NCBI GenBank assembly: GCA_950295325.1
Contig: OX485806.1
Span: forward strand, 930,001 to 994,000
Source: Polytrichum commune
Taxonomy: Eukaryota; Streptophyta; Polytrichopsida; Polytrichales; Polytrichaceae
Direction of reading: 5' to 3'
DNA: 64,000 bases
A model generated the notes under the pieces. The model did not search any database and was not told where the DNA came from. It was given only the letters and a program-made list of their open reading frames with translations. Of the stretch, positions 45,669 to 57,736 are shown piece by piece; the first letter of the stretch is position 1, and the number at the start of each line of letters is the position of its first letter. The position numbers and the translations under genes are program-made.

Positions 45669-46201
45669 GGGCCGCTTTACACTTAGAGGCCGGGCCAATT
45701 CGTTGTGTAAGAGGCTTGAAATCCTCATTTGTGATTGGTCAAAAGGCTCAAATCGGCCCCAACCCCTTTACATCTAGAGGCCGGGCCGATTTGGTGGTAT
45801 GATTTTTTAAATTAAAAAATGTGTGTTATGACACGGCCCGAGCTCGTTGAATTGGGTGCACCCAAAATGGAAGGCCAATTCTTGGCCTAGAGGCCAATGT
45901 CATATTCCACTAAAAAAATCTTCTTAAATAAAGTATAATTTTTTAAAGTGAACTAGATCCATTGGATTATGTGGAATCTAAAGGCTCTATCTTAGATTAT
46001 GCTACATCCGTTGGATTAGGCTAATTTTTTTGAATCAGCTTGGCTTCTTGGCCCGAGGGCCTTTACATATGGGAAAATTGGCCCCCGGTATAATCTTATT
46101 ATAATGTGTAGTAGAGGCCGGTCTCCAACCCAAAAAATGCTGAAATTTTGTGCAATCGGCCTCAAGGGAAATTGGCCCGGCCTCTAGGTGTAAAGCGGCC
46201 C
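45669..46201. mobile_element. Harbinger/Tourist-like MITE with TAA target duplication
   Basis: The left end gggccgctttacacttagag continues into 'gccgggccaatt'. The reverse complement of the right end is gggccgctttacacctagag then 'gccgggccaatt', one mismatch in ~32 bp. TAA directly flanks both ends (45666-45668 and 46202-46204), the duplication typical of PIF/Harbinger elements. Subterminal partial repeats of the end occur at about 45768-45793 and 46050-46080. Length is 533 bp, without coding capacity. Confidence 0.88.
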
Positions 46202-46300
46202 TAAGGCACTGCTATGGCGTCCACAAAATTCCGACAGAAAACTTGGGTCCGACATTTTCGAGCTTGAATGAAGCTTGAATAATCTTAGTCGGGTCACAGT

Positions 46301-46850
46301 TTCTAAATAATGAAATCACTCCTCGCTATTTCTTCATTTCCCAACACTGCAGCTAGAAAGATTGAAACCCAATTTTGCTAGCGATGTCGATGTCAAGCAA
46401 AATTACAGTTTCTAAGTTGTAAGATTTGAAGGTTAGTCCTACTTCGTTGAATCTTGAACGCTGAACTTGGTCGCCCTATCAAGTAGATCGATGGCGAATT
46501 AGGTGATTGCTCTTAAGTTAGCCTTGAATTGGTAAGTTCCTGGCAAGATTTTCCATGAATCCTCGTTGTGCAGCTGCCTCGGGTGCTCTTAGTTTCTCAT
46601 GAATATTCTAAACAATCATCACCGTTCCTGCTCATTTCTTCATTCCATCACAAGACTGTAGCACAGCGCAGAACGTAATTGATTTTACTAGCGGTGGCGA
46701 TGTCAAGGAAACTTGATACAGTTTCAAGTTCTTCCTGAAGGTTAACTTAGTGCTGCTCCTTCATTGAACCTTCAATTCTGAACCCAGTAGTCCTATCACG
46801 TAGATGGTGGATTAGGTGATTGCACATTGGCCTTGAATTGGTGCTCTTGG
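46301..46850 (+). repeat. Duplicated leader/promoter segment of the kinase gene
   Basis: About 46305-46550 and 46605-46850 are diverged direct copies. Shared blocks include 'tttcttcatt.c..cac.a.actg', 'ttttgctagcg.tg.cgatgtcaa', 'cagtttc.agtt', 'cttcgttgaa.ctt.aa..ctgaac', 'cctatca.gtagat' and 'gg.gaattaggtgattgc'. Both then read 'ccttgaattgg'. The kinase start follows 32 bp after the second copy. They may be leader exons or tandem promoters. Confidence 0.8.
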
Positions 46851-46881
46851 AACAGATTGTTGAAGTGTTAGGTAAGGAGGG

Positions 46882-48321
46882 ATGGACAGCCACTCGGAGG
46901 CGACGGTGCAACCTGAGGCTAATGCTGATGTATTCCACATTGCGCAAACGGTCTGTTGCGGCTCTGGCAAATCACAGGACATCATGACTACTCCACCGCC
47001 ATCTTCATCACATTTATACTTTTCTGCGAAGAACGGTATAATCGTCACAACGGACTCGCCAAACACCGAGACCATGGGGGTTGATCGGGAGAGTGAGGAA
47101 TCTAGTCTCTATTGGAGCGAGCTGGGCTCCAACCGGATTGAAACCGACGGGGTAATGTGCAACCCTGAAAAGAGCAACCGTGAAATCATCGAGGAGCTTC
47201 GACAGCTCCCGAAGTACCAAGTTTGGCTCAACTCAGAATGGGAGACACTGGATGTTGACTCTTCCTCCGACTTCGTGTTAGGCAAAAAACTGGCAGAGGG
47301 AGGGCAAGCGGAGATTTTCGAAGTAGAGAATCGCCGCACTCAGCGAACCGATCCTCGTTATGTGCTCAAAGTGTTCAAGCGCGGCCATTCGGTTCGAGAC
47401 TTTGAATCGGAATGGCCACTTGGAATGCTCGAGTGTGGTTTTCTGATGAAATTGGTAGTGCGGGCAGGGATGGTGTTGGAAGATGACAGATACGCATGCT
47501 TGTTGTTGCGATGCCACATCGATTTGCGGAAGCTTATTGATATTGCTTGCCAGGATGATTCTCCTCTCTGGGAGGCCAAGCGGAGGCCCTTCCAGGAATT
47601 TCAAACCTACAACAAGTTGCAGCCTCGGTCTGATCTCCAGCTGCCTAAACCGATCTTTAAAGAGCGATGTGCATTGAACATTATGAACCACATCGCTTGG
47701 GGGATGCTGTGTTTACATAACAACGATGTTCTTCACCGAGACTTGAAATCTGCCAACGTCCTGTGCACAGATGACAATTCGAATCCCCATAGCCGAGAAA
47801 CTTTGTCCGGGAAGAATCAGGAAAGGGAGGATCGGAGTGGCGGTAGATGCATTTTTTTAAACGTGGCAGACTTCGAGGCCTCCCTTGGAATTGTGGGGAC
47901 GGGGTTTTGGCGAGCACCAGAAATTTTGCAGCAACTGCAACAACAAGTCAAGGAAGGCAAATCTGGAGGCACACACTTGCGTTTCACACCGGCGGCCGAT
48001 GTGTACAGCTACGCAATGACTTGTTACGAGATTTTGACCGGATGCATTCCGTTCGAAGGATGCAAGATGAGTGATTACACGGATGTCCTGCGTGGAGTGA
48101 GGCCTACCTTGCCGGATTATATTCCTGCCTGGGTGAGGGATTTGGTGCAGAAATGCTGGCACCAGGATCCTTCGGAGAGACCGAGCTTCTCTGCAATTTG
48201 GCAAGAGCTTCGGTCACGAGGATCGCCTCATCCGCACAGAAACCCTGTCGTTCTGGAGGCGCCTGACAAAAGTACTTGGAAGATGAACTTGCAGTTTCTG
48301 AGGAAGAACTCTAATCAATGA
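46882..48321 (+). CDS. Protein kinase, intronless, DFE in place of DFG
   Basis: The product is 479 residues. A ~125-residue Ser-rich N-terminus precedes the kinase domain (about 130-455). Landmarks are a Gly-rich loop LAEGGQAEIFEV at ~136, lysine in YVLKVFKRG at ~161, and catalytic loop VLHRDLKSANVL at ~284. A short activation segment VADFEASLGIVGTGFWRAPE follows at ~328, with Glu where Gly of DFG is expected. Then come the αF-region ADVYSYAMTCYEILTG, and CWHQDPSERPSFSAIWQEL before the end. The fold is tyrosine-kinase-like (TKL/Raf-like style), as in many plant Ser/Thr kinases. HRDLK and the DFE Asp remain, so activity is possible; the short activation loop suggests unusual regulation. Its target is unknown. 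A duplicated leader lies upstream and a decayed copy of its 3' end follows the stop. Confidence 0.9.
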   Translation: MDSHSEATVQPEANADVFHIAQTVCCGSGKSQDIMTTPPPSSSHLYFSAKNGIIVTTDSPNTETMGVDRESEESSLYWSELGSNRIETDGVMCNPEKSNREIIEELRQLPKYQVWLNSEWETLDVDSSSDFVLGKKLAEGGQAEIFEVENRRTQRTDPRYVLKVFKRGHSVRDFESEWPLGMLECGFLMKLVVRAGMVLEDDRYACLLLRCHIDLRKLIDIACQDDSPLWEAKRRPFQEFQTYNKLQPRSDLQLPKPIFKERCALNIMNHIAWGMLCLHNNDVLHRDLKSANVLCTDDNSNPHSRETLSGKNQEREDRSGGRCIFLNVADFEASLGIVGTGFWRAPEILQQLQQQVKEGKSGGTHLRFTPAADVYSYAMTCYEILTGCIPFEGCKMSDYTDVLRGVRPTLPDYIPAWVRDLVQKCWHQDPSERPSFSAIWQELRSRGSPHPHRNPVVLEAPDKSTWKMNLQFLRKNSNQ

Positions 48322-48390
48322 AGCAGGTTCATTGACATACACACACCAGGATTGAATGGCACTTGACAGGACATTTCACTCAAACAACTC

Positions 48391-48570
48391 TTTCGAAGGA
48401 AGCAGGAGGAGTGATTACGAACCATGCCCTGTTGCTGTGGTTCTAATCCTTCAATTCCTGAATTAAGATCTTGGTGCAGACATGATGCACCAGGATCCTT
48501 CAGAGAGACCGAGTTTCTTTGCAATTTGGCAAGAGCTTCGATCACATGGAGTGCCTCATCCGCATTGAAA
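48391..48570 (+). pseudogene. Decayed duplicate of the kinase 3' end
   Basis: This copies 48050-48243 of the kinase. Matching blocks are ttcgaagga.gca.ga.gagt..gattac, 'attcctg...', 'ttggtgcaga.atg', 'caccaggatccttc.gagaga' and 'ccgag.ttct.tgcaatttgg' then 'caagagcttcg.tcac', ending 'cctcatccgca'. It has indels and no continuous frame. It begins only 70 bp after the functional stop codon. Confidence 0.82.
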
Positions 48571-48664
48571 CTAGACTCCGTTGGGTCGGACCAGAAACTA
48601 GACTCTCGTCTGGTTAACAATTGCAAATCACGCGCAGACTGTCATCTCAAGTTTCAGAATTGGA

Positions 48665-49230
48665 GGTGAGATGCAAGAAATTTAGGAGGTCAAAGTGTGA
48701 AGACTATGTTACTCTTTACGTGCCCACACATGATGTTCACTGTTGAACCTAGAATGGTGTTTATGTTATGAGCAAGGAGATCAATCTCATTGTAACAAAT
48801 GTCAAGAGAGGGCATGTAGATTGGAGCAAGAGCACTAACGTAGATGGATTTTAAACAGTTGTTTTTTTCCGACAAGCTCACTTCTCCTAGGATATGAAAC
48901 ACACGCGATTAGCACGAGATGGTTAGCAAATCCAAACCAAAGCCATAGCCACTTTTCTCATGATTTATGGAGCTCATATGAATATCTCATTCATTAATGT
49001 CAAAGCGAAGAGTCGTGTGCTCATTAAGTTCTCATATAGGTCCCCCCACCCAAATTATGTTGAGTATTGAAGCTAGACCACCTAACATATTTTGAGCATG
49101 TGGTCCAATCACTTTTGAGCAAATGTTTTTTTGGTGTCCGTTCTTAGATCCACACCTAACAACACACCACTCAAATATAGGCGTTTAGTTCAGATAAGTA
49201 ACCGAATTAGGCATGTGTACGTCATGGTCA
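48665..49230 (+). mobile_element. MITE family R, copy 6 with a partial copy in front
   Basis: A near-complete unit runs from 'taacgtagatggattttaaa' (48836) to 'gataagtaaccgaattaggc' (~49210). It is preceded at ~48690-48838 by part of another unit sharing 'gaacctagaatggtgt' and 'atcaatctcat'. Confidence 0.62.
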
Positions 49231-49399
49231 TAGAGTACAGAGTGTATTCCACCATTGTGTTTGGGCACTATTATGGGCACATCCAACTTCACAAACAATT
49301 ATGGTTGTTGGACTGTACCGAAAATTGTTTGATCCAGTTAGGAATTGCGAATCACTCAAACCGTCATGTCTCAAAATCGAAGTTGATTTTCAGTTAGGA

Positions 49400-49610
49400 G
49401 GTCAAAGAGAAGATTCTCCTTATGTTCAAGTGATCACATAGGCCCTCAAACAAGTTGTTCATTCATTGCTGAGCCTAGAATGATGTCTATGTTTTGAGCA
49501 CATAGTCCAATCTCACCGAAACACATGTCTTTTTGTTGTTCGTTCTTAACTACAAGGCTTGCCATATACCGCACAAAATATAGGTTTCCAATACAGAAGT
49601 GTGACCACAT
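49400..49610 (+). mobile_element. MITE family R, partial copy 7
   Basis: The body matches other copies: 'agattctc', 'gatcacataggcc', 'gagcctagaatgatgt', 'ttttgagcacatagtccaat' and 'aaaatatagg'. One end is missing. Confidence 0.55.
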
Positions 49611-51589
49611 AAGTTGTTGGCCAAGGATTTCTCCAGTACCATGGTGGTGAGTGAAACTGTGTGAAAGCAATTACAGATTCTGTGCTTGTGGTAATTACAC
49701 AATGAGGTTCTCAGAAATTGAAGGAAAACAGATGAAGAGGTCCAATAGTCCTTGTGAGAGGATAAGTACCCCACCTAAGAGACACATCAGTCCAGAGAGT
49801 ATGAATTGTTGGGGTCTCTGTTTCATCTTGCCAATCCTTTCAATACGAAAGCTCTCTTAATTTGTAGATTCCTTCCAACCTCTTTCAGATAGAGGTGTAA
49901 TTCATGTGTAATTTCATGTATGTAGTTCTAGCAGCATCAATTGTAGACGGCATTTCTAGATTGCGTCAAAGTTCATAAAATCCTACCCCTCACTCGTGCG
50001 CAAGTGCGAGACTCATATGAGGTTCGTTGATGACATGCCCACACTTGGGTCGGTCGTTGCTCCTTGGCAGTAGGAGGTGTCCCTCTTGATGGGGAAAGTT
50101 CATCTCTTTCCAAAATTTAATGCTATCAATAAGGATTTCTCTTTCTACTCACAATATCCTCACATGATGTAATATACTGTAGTTTCACATGTTCTTCTCA
50201 TTTCATACAAGATAAAAAAAATGCTATCAATATGAAAACCCTCTCATTGTTGTGTGCCAATGCCCTATTGTGAGCATGCTTTGAGTCTCTTGAAGTTGGC
50301 TTTGCCTCCTCTTGTTTTGTACAAGTGTATCAGGAAATGCCACAACAAAGCAATCATCAAGATGGGTGTCCCGTTATGTGAGCTTTGTATCCAAGGGGGG
50401 AGGAGGGGAGGGGGAAAAGGAAACCTATAAGTTTGTGAGTGTTTTAGACCATGGTGCGCAATTCACTCCATGGGAAGTAGGTCACAAGAAGAAGCACAAC
50501 AAGGTCAAAGCAAAATACTCCCTAAGACATGACAGTTGTACTTCGCACGGTCATCTTTCGAGGAATATCTCCCTTTCAACATGTTAAGCTTACAACAAGC
50601 AATGATTAATCACCGAATTCTACAAGAGGGTTTTTTTTTTTTAAAAAAAATCTCACAATGATTCATTCTTGAAGAAGGAGCGCCATCCCTGAAGTTATTT
50701 TCATTGTTTGGTTTGCTTATACTAGATAAAGATCTTTGATGCTACATCCAACTTGGCCACATTTTAGTTGATGAATGTTCCTTTCACATGAGTGTTATAA
50801 TCCCAACACTCATGTTGTATGTATATGCATTAACCACTTAGACTTTCTAAATTTTGAGATGCTTTGGTAAAAATTATAAGGATGCAACAAATAAATGTGT
50901 TGCACATTGAACTCGTGCTTGCATTCACAATGATATTCTCAAAACAAGTTGTGGAAGAGACAACCTACATTACATATCTTATTTAGTGCCGCATTAAAGT
51001 TGGTGTGCCATGGAGCGGCAAGTGTCTCATGCCATTCCCTAGTAACCATCAAGGAAGTACAAGGTCATCTACATGGGTCAGTGATGAACACTCACTACAA
51101 GCACATGAGTCATGGGTAAATGACATGTGTTACTGAAAAATTGTCCTACGTCACTTGGAAACCTATAAACCTACCAGAAACATTATTAAAATTAAAAATT
51201 AAAAAGAAGAAAGAAGTCCACATCCAATGGAATTTGGGGCGTTGGATGCAAAATGAAATTCAATACTTCTGACAAGAATTTCACCTCCATCTAAAAAAGT
51301 CAAAGGTCTCATTCAAAACAAAAACCATCAAAAATTGGTCATTTTGTGTCTCTCATGGATTTAAGGTTAAGTTTGCAAAACCTCACACACCAACTAAGCT
51401 AAGTGAAGTGTTTGACAACTTGTTAACCACTCCCCAAGTCCCCGGTTGGGGCAAAAAAACCCGTACACTAGTACCTTGGAGGCAAGGTTGCAGTCATCCA
51501 ACAAGGAACCAATGTGTGGGTTAGTTCCCCTCCCCCGAGTCCTTGTAGTTGTAAGTTACCACACTTGAGACAAATTGAACATGCCCTTA
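49611..51589. other. Intergenic, no gene recognised
   Basis: Short open frames only (for example 50312-50587, with a G-rich low-complexity patch). Nothing with a recognisable domain. Confidence 0.38.
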
Positions 51590-51742
51590 CACTATAAGGA
51601 TCACGGGTTGTTGTCAATGGTCCCTTGTCACTTTGAGGTAGACTTTGAGTGTCCAATTTCAATACAATAATAAATTTGGATGTCCAAAATCTACCTCGTG
51701 GTGGCCAAGAAGCAGTGGCAACTACCCGTGATCCTTGTAGTG
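51590..51742. mobile_element. 153-bp CACTA-type MITE
   Basis: The left end cactataaggatcacgggtt and the reverse complement of the right end cactacaaggatcacgggta differ at few positions. Inside are the paired blocks 'gaggtagactttgagtgtcc' and 'gaggtagattttggacatcc'. Flanks tta and ttg are nearly the 3-bp duplication expected for CACTA elements. Confidence 0.8.
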
Positions 51743-51859
51743 TTGGGACTTTACTCCTCGTTTGTGTAAAACATGATATTTTATTCCAAGGGCTTGGAGA
51801 TGTTAAGAGCTAGATGCTTTGTAAATCAGGGCAAGGGACATAGTTTATAGCCTTATCGA

Positions 51860-52105
51860 CAATTTCATTGACTCTATTACTCAGATAAATATCACCAAAA
51901 GCAGGTTGTGATTATACATACAAATTGTTTGGATTAATTGGGAGTTTCATCAATTAGAGGGGGTCACAACATAGTTCACCAACAATTTCATTGACTCTAT
52001 TACTCATATAAATATCACCAAAAGCAGGTTGTGATTATACATACAAATTGTTTGGATTAATTGGGAGTTTTATCAATTAGAGGGGGTCACAACATAGTTC
52101 ACCAA
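51860..52105. repeat. Recent 123-bp tandem duplication
   Basis: Two head-to-tail copies start at 51860 ('caatttcattgactctatta') and 51983 and end 'cacaacatagttcacc'. They differ at only two or three positions (for example cagata/catata and gtttcatc/gttttatc), so the duplication is young. Confidence 0.93.
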
Positions 52106-54683
52106 AAAAGGAGTGCAAAAAAATATCCACATACATCTCCAAAGGAGATGGCTACTTTATTACAAAAAAAACCAAAAGTACACATGGGTTTCAAAAAGCC
52201 TCTTCGATGCTCCTAGATCTAAGTACCTTGATGGGCACGTAACTAGATTCTTATGCATTATAGATGGAACTAGACTATTATGAAGCCTCAAGGGTGAACT
52301 CAACTTGGCTATTATGAAGCCAAGTGGATAAGAATAGATTAGTTTCAGTCTAGTTTACTACTTGTAACCTTCAGTGGTAATCTTGCTAATTACTTCTAAG
52401 CCTTAACTCCTCTTATCTTGGATATCTTATCTTAGCTTGTCATCTCTAGAAAGATTCCCCCCCCCCCCTCCTCCAATCACATTATTGGACAAGTAACTAT
52501 GTCCACCTCATCAGCCCCCATTATATGCTCGAACACTCCTCATATATTTGGTCTTGGATTGTGATTGTTGGTCATGAAATGTGAGTTTAATGAGTGTATG
52601 CAAACAAGCATTCATTGATAGGAATTTTTATGAGTCCGTAGTCCTTTGAGGCACGTTTAACCCCTTACCAATGAGAAATCACACGTTAAGATCATATTCT
52701 TAGACAATTAAATGCCATACATCACTAGAAAATCAATATCTTACATCTTATCCTAATGTCACAACAACAATTTAGTTTACCCCTCCTCACCCAGGGATTT
52801 ATGATGGTTTGAATAAACACCCCATAAGAGCGGACATCCTTCAGATCAAACATTAACATAAAAACAAATCAAGCCAAACAAAGCCCCGCTATGAAATGAA
52901 ACAAAGTTGGTTTATACCCAAGTTAATAAGTTTTATTTATACCTAAATTGCAGCATACCCCAAAAGGTATGGTGCTCAAAAGACCTTGATTGTTGCACAC
53001 ATCTCATTTCTCCCAAGTTTCTAATGTTAATACCATTGAACCCTTAAGCGTTTGAGAGGCCCTGAGCTACACACCTTCAATTTTATTTAAATGTTTCAAA
53101 AGTCGCCCTATCCAAAATTTAACATGTTTTTCAAGTACACTTTTTAAACCAGTTGACTACCTTGATATTACTCAAGATTTAAGTTTAGATATACAATCTG
53201 AGTGCCCTTGGATGCAAATTACATGTGTTGTATATTGATCAAAAATGTCAAGTATGAATATATGTGTATTTTCTCCCTGACATAAGACAATGTGTGAAAT
53301 AATATCATAAACCCTTAAATATATAACATATAATTCTTGAAATTGATTAGGCCCGTATAAATTGCGTATTTGGCCATATATTGAGACCCTACATCCTTGA
53401 TCAAAGTTATGGTTCTTGATCAAAGTTTGTGTATCAAGCCTAAGCTTTATCAAAGTAGATTGTGCGGATTTGAATTACAGTTAATGCCTTCTCCAATCCA
53501 ATCCACACTCAAAATTATTGCCTGCTAATCCAACCAGAGAGACAAGCTATGAATCACTAACCACAAACTCTATGCAATTCTTAGATGTTCGCAAACAACA
53601 TTCACACAAATATCCTCAATTGAAAATGTGATTGGCAGTGCCGTCAATTGACATCTTACACAATATATAACACATCGAAGTATTGCCCAAGGTGGGGAAA
53701 ATTGTAAACCAAGGAACCTCAGGAGTTACTCCTGCTTGTTCAATAACAGGAGTGGTATCTAGAAGACTATGCAAGAATGACCGTCTAGTGTAATCTTTGC
53801 ATATATACATATTGCAAATCTTGAACACAAGTTCACATGCTCTTTATTGCGATTTGTTAGAATTGGAGATGTTGACAAGCGAAATCCGCTCATCCAATGA
53901 AAGCCATTCCAATTACCAGTGTTGAATACACGGGAAATTTTGAGAAAGACGACACATCTGGAATAGGTGAAGTTTTAGAATATGAAATGGAAGAACTTCC
54001 AGTTGCACTGTAAGAAGCTTCAAAAAATACAAGTTGGCAGGTTCCCAACTATCACTACGTTTCTCTGCAGACTCTCCTTGACAGGAGTTGTAACCTGCCG
54101 TGTATATTGAGAGGCAATTTGTACAACTACTAAGCTCTTCACATTGCCGTCAAAACTGTAGTAAGACATGTATGTGAAGGGCGTTTCAAAAATTTGGGCT
54201 ATACCCAGAGTCCTGATCACTGCTCGCCTACAGATTACATCACTGTTATTCGTTTGTAGTGTACCAAAATTTGGTTCTAGAGAATGATATTTGATAATCA
54301 GAACAAATTCAATGCAAATCTACATCGTCAGTTGCCAGATAGATACAGTGGCGTTTTTGCCTCTGGCTTCACTTTCTTGGTTGTTGAGTTGCATCAGCAA
54401 CTATCCAGGAGGCAAATGTATGCTTTTGTTTCTGGCGCCCTCTTGGAAAGACTTCGTTTAAAGGAAAGAATCGCTCGTGCTTTCCGGCCCTGGTGCTCCC
54501 TCTTGCGTCTGCTGTCCAAACATGGTGTCCATTTACACAGAACAATCTGGTCAGGCCAGCACCTGGAGGCTGCCCCTCACTCCTCAGCAGAGAGACTTTT
54601 TTAACTCTGTTCTTGTGGCAGCAGAGCAGGGTCTGAGATGGTTGACCACAACTTCCAAACACATCGACTGAAATGCCACTCCG
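52106..54683. other. Intergenic and 3' flank of the RopGEF gene
   Basis: Twelve C residues lie at 52457-52468. No other element or gene is recognised. The last several hundred bases before 54684 may be the 3' untranslated region of the minus-strand RopGEF. Confidence 0.4.
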
Positions 54684-57600
54684 TTAGTCACGGCTGGGAG
54701 GGCTGTGCAGTGCATTCCGGCTCTCCAAGTTCACAGCATAACTCCATGGCTTTGATTCTTCTAAGGATGCTTTGAGAAGACTGTCGGTTTCTTTTTTAGG
54801 GTCCGGGTCCAGCTTGTCACGCGCTATAAAGTCCGAAAGAACTTGGTGCAAGTTCGGCCCTCGTATTACCGCATTCCCTTCTGCACTGTCATGAGGGGAG
54901 TTTGGTAACTGGTTCGGACTCTGTGTTGGAGAGGGGTTTGGGGAGACATACGGTGTCGTGTATGGAGTTGGCACTGCTGTGAGATGCACTTTGTAAGGTG
55001 TATTCGTTCTCCTGGTACGGTGCACTGCTTGATCTGAAGATGGAGGGGCGGGTGGGGGTAGTAAGACAGCCTTTTTCACCATATCATCAGCATATAGCAC
55101 ATCATCAATGCGGGCAATGATGTTGAAGGCTAAGCTTTCGAGCACTCGCGAGTAGCTCTCCAAGATTGATTGGCCAACATCCTGCATCCAACCCATAAAC
55201 ATTGCTTAGGCACTCTGGGAAAAAAAATTCACCTACATCAGTTTTCGAAGGGACTCACCAGGCCAAAACAACCCCGACCACACCTTTTTCCAAATAAATT
55301 ATGAGACCAGCTCTAAAGGTTCAGCTATGAACATCAACACCAAAAAAAACTCAGTTCTATACAGACCCAAAGCTCCGAGACATCCCCAGCTAGATGCAGA
55401 TAAGCAATCATACCTTATTATATTGGATCTTATTCATGTCAAGAGCAGTCTGTGGAAGCCCTGGAAACCGTAACTTCAGACTGAGAAGCATATTCTCAGC
55501 TTTGTCAGCAATTTGTTCCCTTCTGTTCTCATCAGCCACTAAGTCCTTCATCATTCCCCCAAATGTCTTGGCCACAGCATTTGACTTCGTCTGAATCTTC
55601 CGACGCCACACAAGTATAGCAGTTTCTAGTCTGTTTGCTACTTCCAACTGACTATGCTCACTTGAAAGATCTACAGTTGAGAGAAGTTGTTCTGCAGTAA
55701 AGGATTCCGAACAAAGGCCTTTGTAGATGGCATCGCCCAAGCTTGACTTTCCATTCTGCACACCAGAGGTAAAGAGTCCTTAGCACAAATGAGTTAAAAC
55801 AATAGCCATCAGTCACGGTTATCTCTGCTAATCTTGATAAAGCCCAAAGAAGTCTCCTGCTAAACTTCAAAAGAAACTAAGAAGCTTTCGATGGCATGTG
55901 ATCCTGGTTGCTTCTACAGTTTACATCTCTCAAAAGGACGACTTCCCAAAAATATATATATTTCTCTACTGCATTTGAAAAAAGTGACACTTCAAGTCCA
56001 ACTACAAACCTTTGGAAGTGAATCCCAGTAGACATCAGGAACCTCCATTTCAGACAAAACCTGGCCATTGATGGCCATAGCAGCCTTCAGTATCTGATTG
56101 ATGGCCTCTCTTTGATGCTGAAGCCGCCTTCTCCCCTCTTCAGACAGCCCATTTACAGGCACCTTGGGGGTGGGTAACCACCACTTCTCTTCTTGCCTCT
56201 GCATAGATAGCCTTGGTCCAGCCTTGTTCTCCTTTTCTGCCATATCAATCCCGCGGTCCACATACCAAAACTCGGTATTGTTGTAGCTTTCCAGTGAGTC
56301 CTGTACAGGAAAAACGCGGTTGCTTCACAACTCAAGGGATAGCTTCCTAGTAAAACATGTTAAATACTGCAAACAGCCAACCATGAAAGGACTTCATGGA
56401 AAGCTACTAGGAGAAGCCAGTATATAACAATAACTAAAACTGGCAAGAAAATAGAGACTCCTGACTGTCAAGTATGAGTGATGCTTACCAGTAGCATGGT
56501 ATCAAGCTTGCGCAGAGCAGGGAGATTAATATGGAGATCTGAGCGTGGTCTTGAGATCATAACCTGAAGAAGAAGAAAAAGGCACACACATCAATTTACA
56601 AAAGAACTGGGGGGGGAACCAAGTTCCTCATCTACAATGTGAAGTGACTAGACACAACCTTTGCAGTCTAAAGCACTATTGTTGGCTGTGGGTATGTACC
56701 TCTGTACTGCTCCCATCAGGAAAGCTTTGCCATGAGGGTACAAGCTCCACTATGTGGTCACTCACTGACAAGAGCCACTCCATTTCCCTCCGCCATCTTG
56801 TTCGCCTTTCATGAGGTAGTGGTTCCAATCTCCAAAGTTCGCCAAACAATGACGCTGCAAGCACCAGCAAACGAAAAATATGGTGTCACATATTCATACT
56901 ATCTTAGTTATGTTGAGATAACATACCATCTTGACATACTGTTAGCAAGGGTTGCCTCATCACCCTTACCCCTGCAATGACTAGGGAGTTATTGTGCCCA
57001 AAAGTGGGGAAAAAGTTAGACGTTACTATGCACAAATCACAAAAGTAAAAGGACTTTTGATACTTACCAGAAAGATTAGTAATAGCATTCGAAATTGCCA
57101 AAGCTGTGCATACACCTTTCGCTCCGCCAGACATATCCTCCCCAAGCAGAAGTTTGGCAAATCTCTCTTTCATGAGCTCCACCTCTGGCAGCACAAAAAA
57201 TGGTAAATTACTCCGCAGAAAGGAAAGAACCTGTAGAAGCTTCTGTACACCGCATCGTGTTCCATCGACATTTACATCGGATGTGGGTTTATCAAGAACA
57301 ACAAGCCTACATTTGCAGGATACCTGCCTACACACTACACTCCCACAGAATAGTAGATAGAACCAGGATCGTAGGGGTTTTGCTCACCTGAAAGTTCCGT
57401 CTCCCGTTTTTCTCTCTTCTCTTCCCACATGAAGGTATCGCGGCTGCTGTGGATAGTTGAAGACACTGGTGATGGTTCTTGGCTAGGCCTATCGTTGCAA
57501 CTTCCAAGGGGCCACCCTAAGGGAGATCCATCGGAGCCGCTAGCGGCGTCGTCTATGTGCGTATCATGTGTGTGACTAAAGCTTACGTCCCCTAGTAACT

Positions 57601-57736
57601 CTGACCGATCGTCGGTACTCATAGTGCTTGCATCGTCTGTGCTCCGGTGCTCGTATCTGTCAACGTCGGGTATAGATTCCATAGAAACAACAGATCCGTA
57701 TGACCCTCGTCCATGAATCCCTCTCATCCGCCCCAT
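54684..57736 (-). CDS. ROP guanine nucleotide exchange factor (PRONE domain), seven exons
   Basis: Exons are 57736-57388, 57184-57068, 56854-56700, 56563-56489, 56300-56010, 55755-55414 and 55181-54684. All borders are GT-AG with matching phases, giving 608 residues. Residues 117-476 form a complete PRONE domain: [176 protein letters not shown]-like, [20 protein letters not shown] and [25 protein letters not shown] proteins activate ROP GTPases at the plasma membrane to control polar growth and receptor-kinase signalling. The variable N- (1-116) and C-terminal (477-608) tails are Ser/Pro-rich and probably regulatory. A 5' UTR intron is likely, since 'ggtcgcag' lies just before the start. Confidence 0.95.

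Noticed and set aside
54284-54671. Overlapping open frames just downstream of the RopGEF stop
   Set aside because: No recognised domain, no splice support, and position fits the RopGEF 3' untranslated region.
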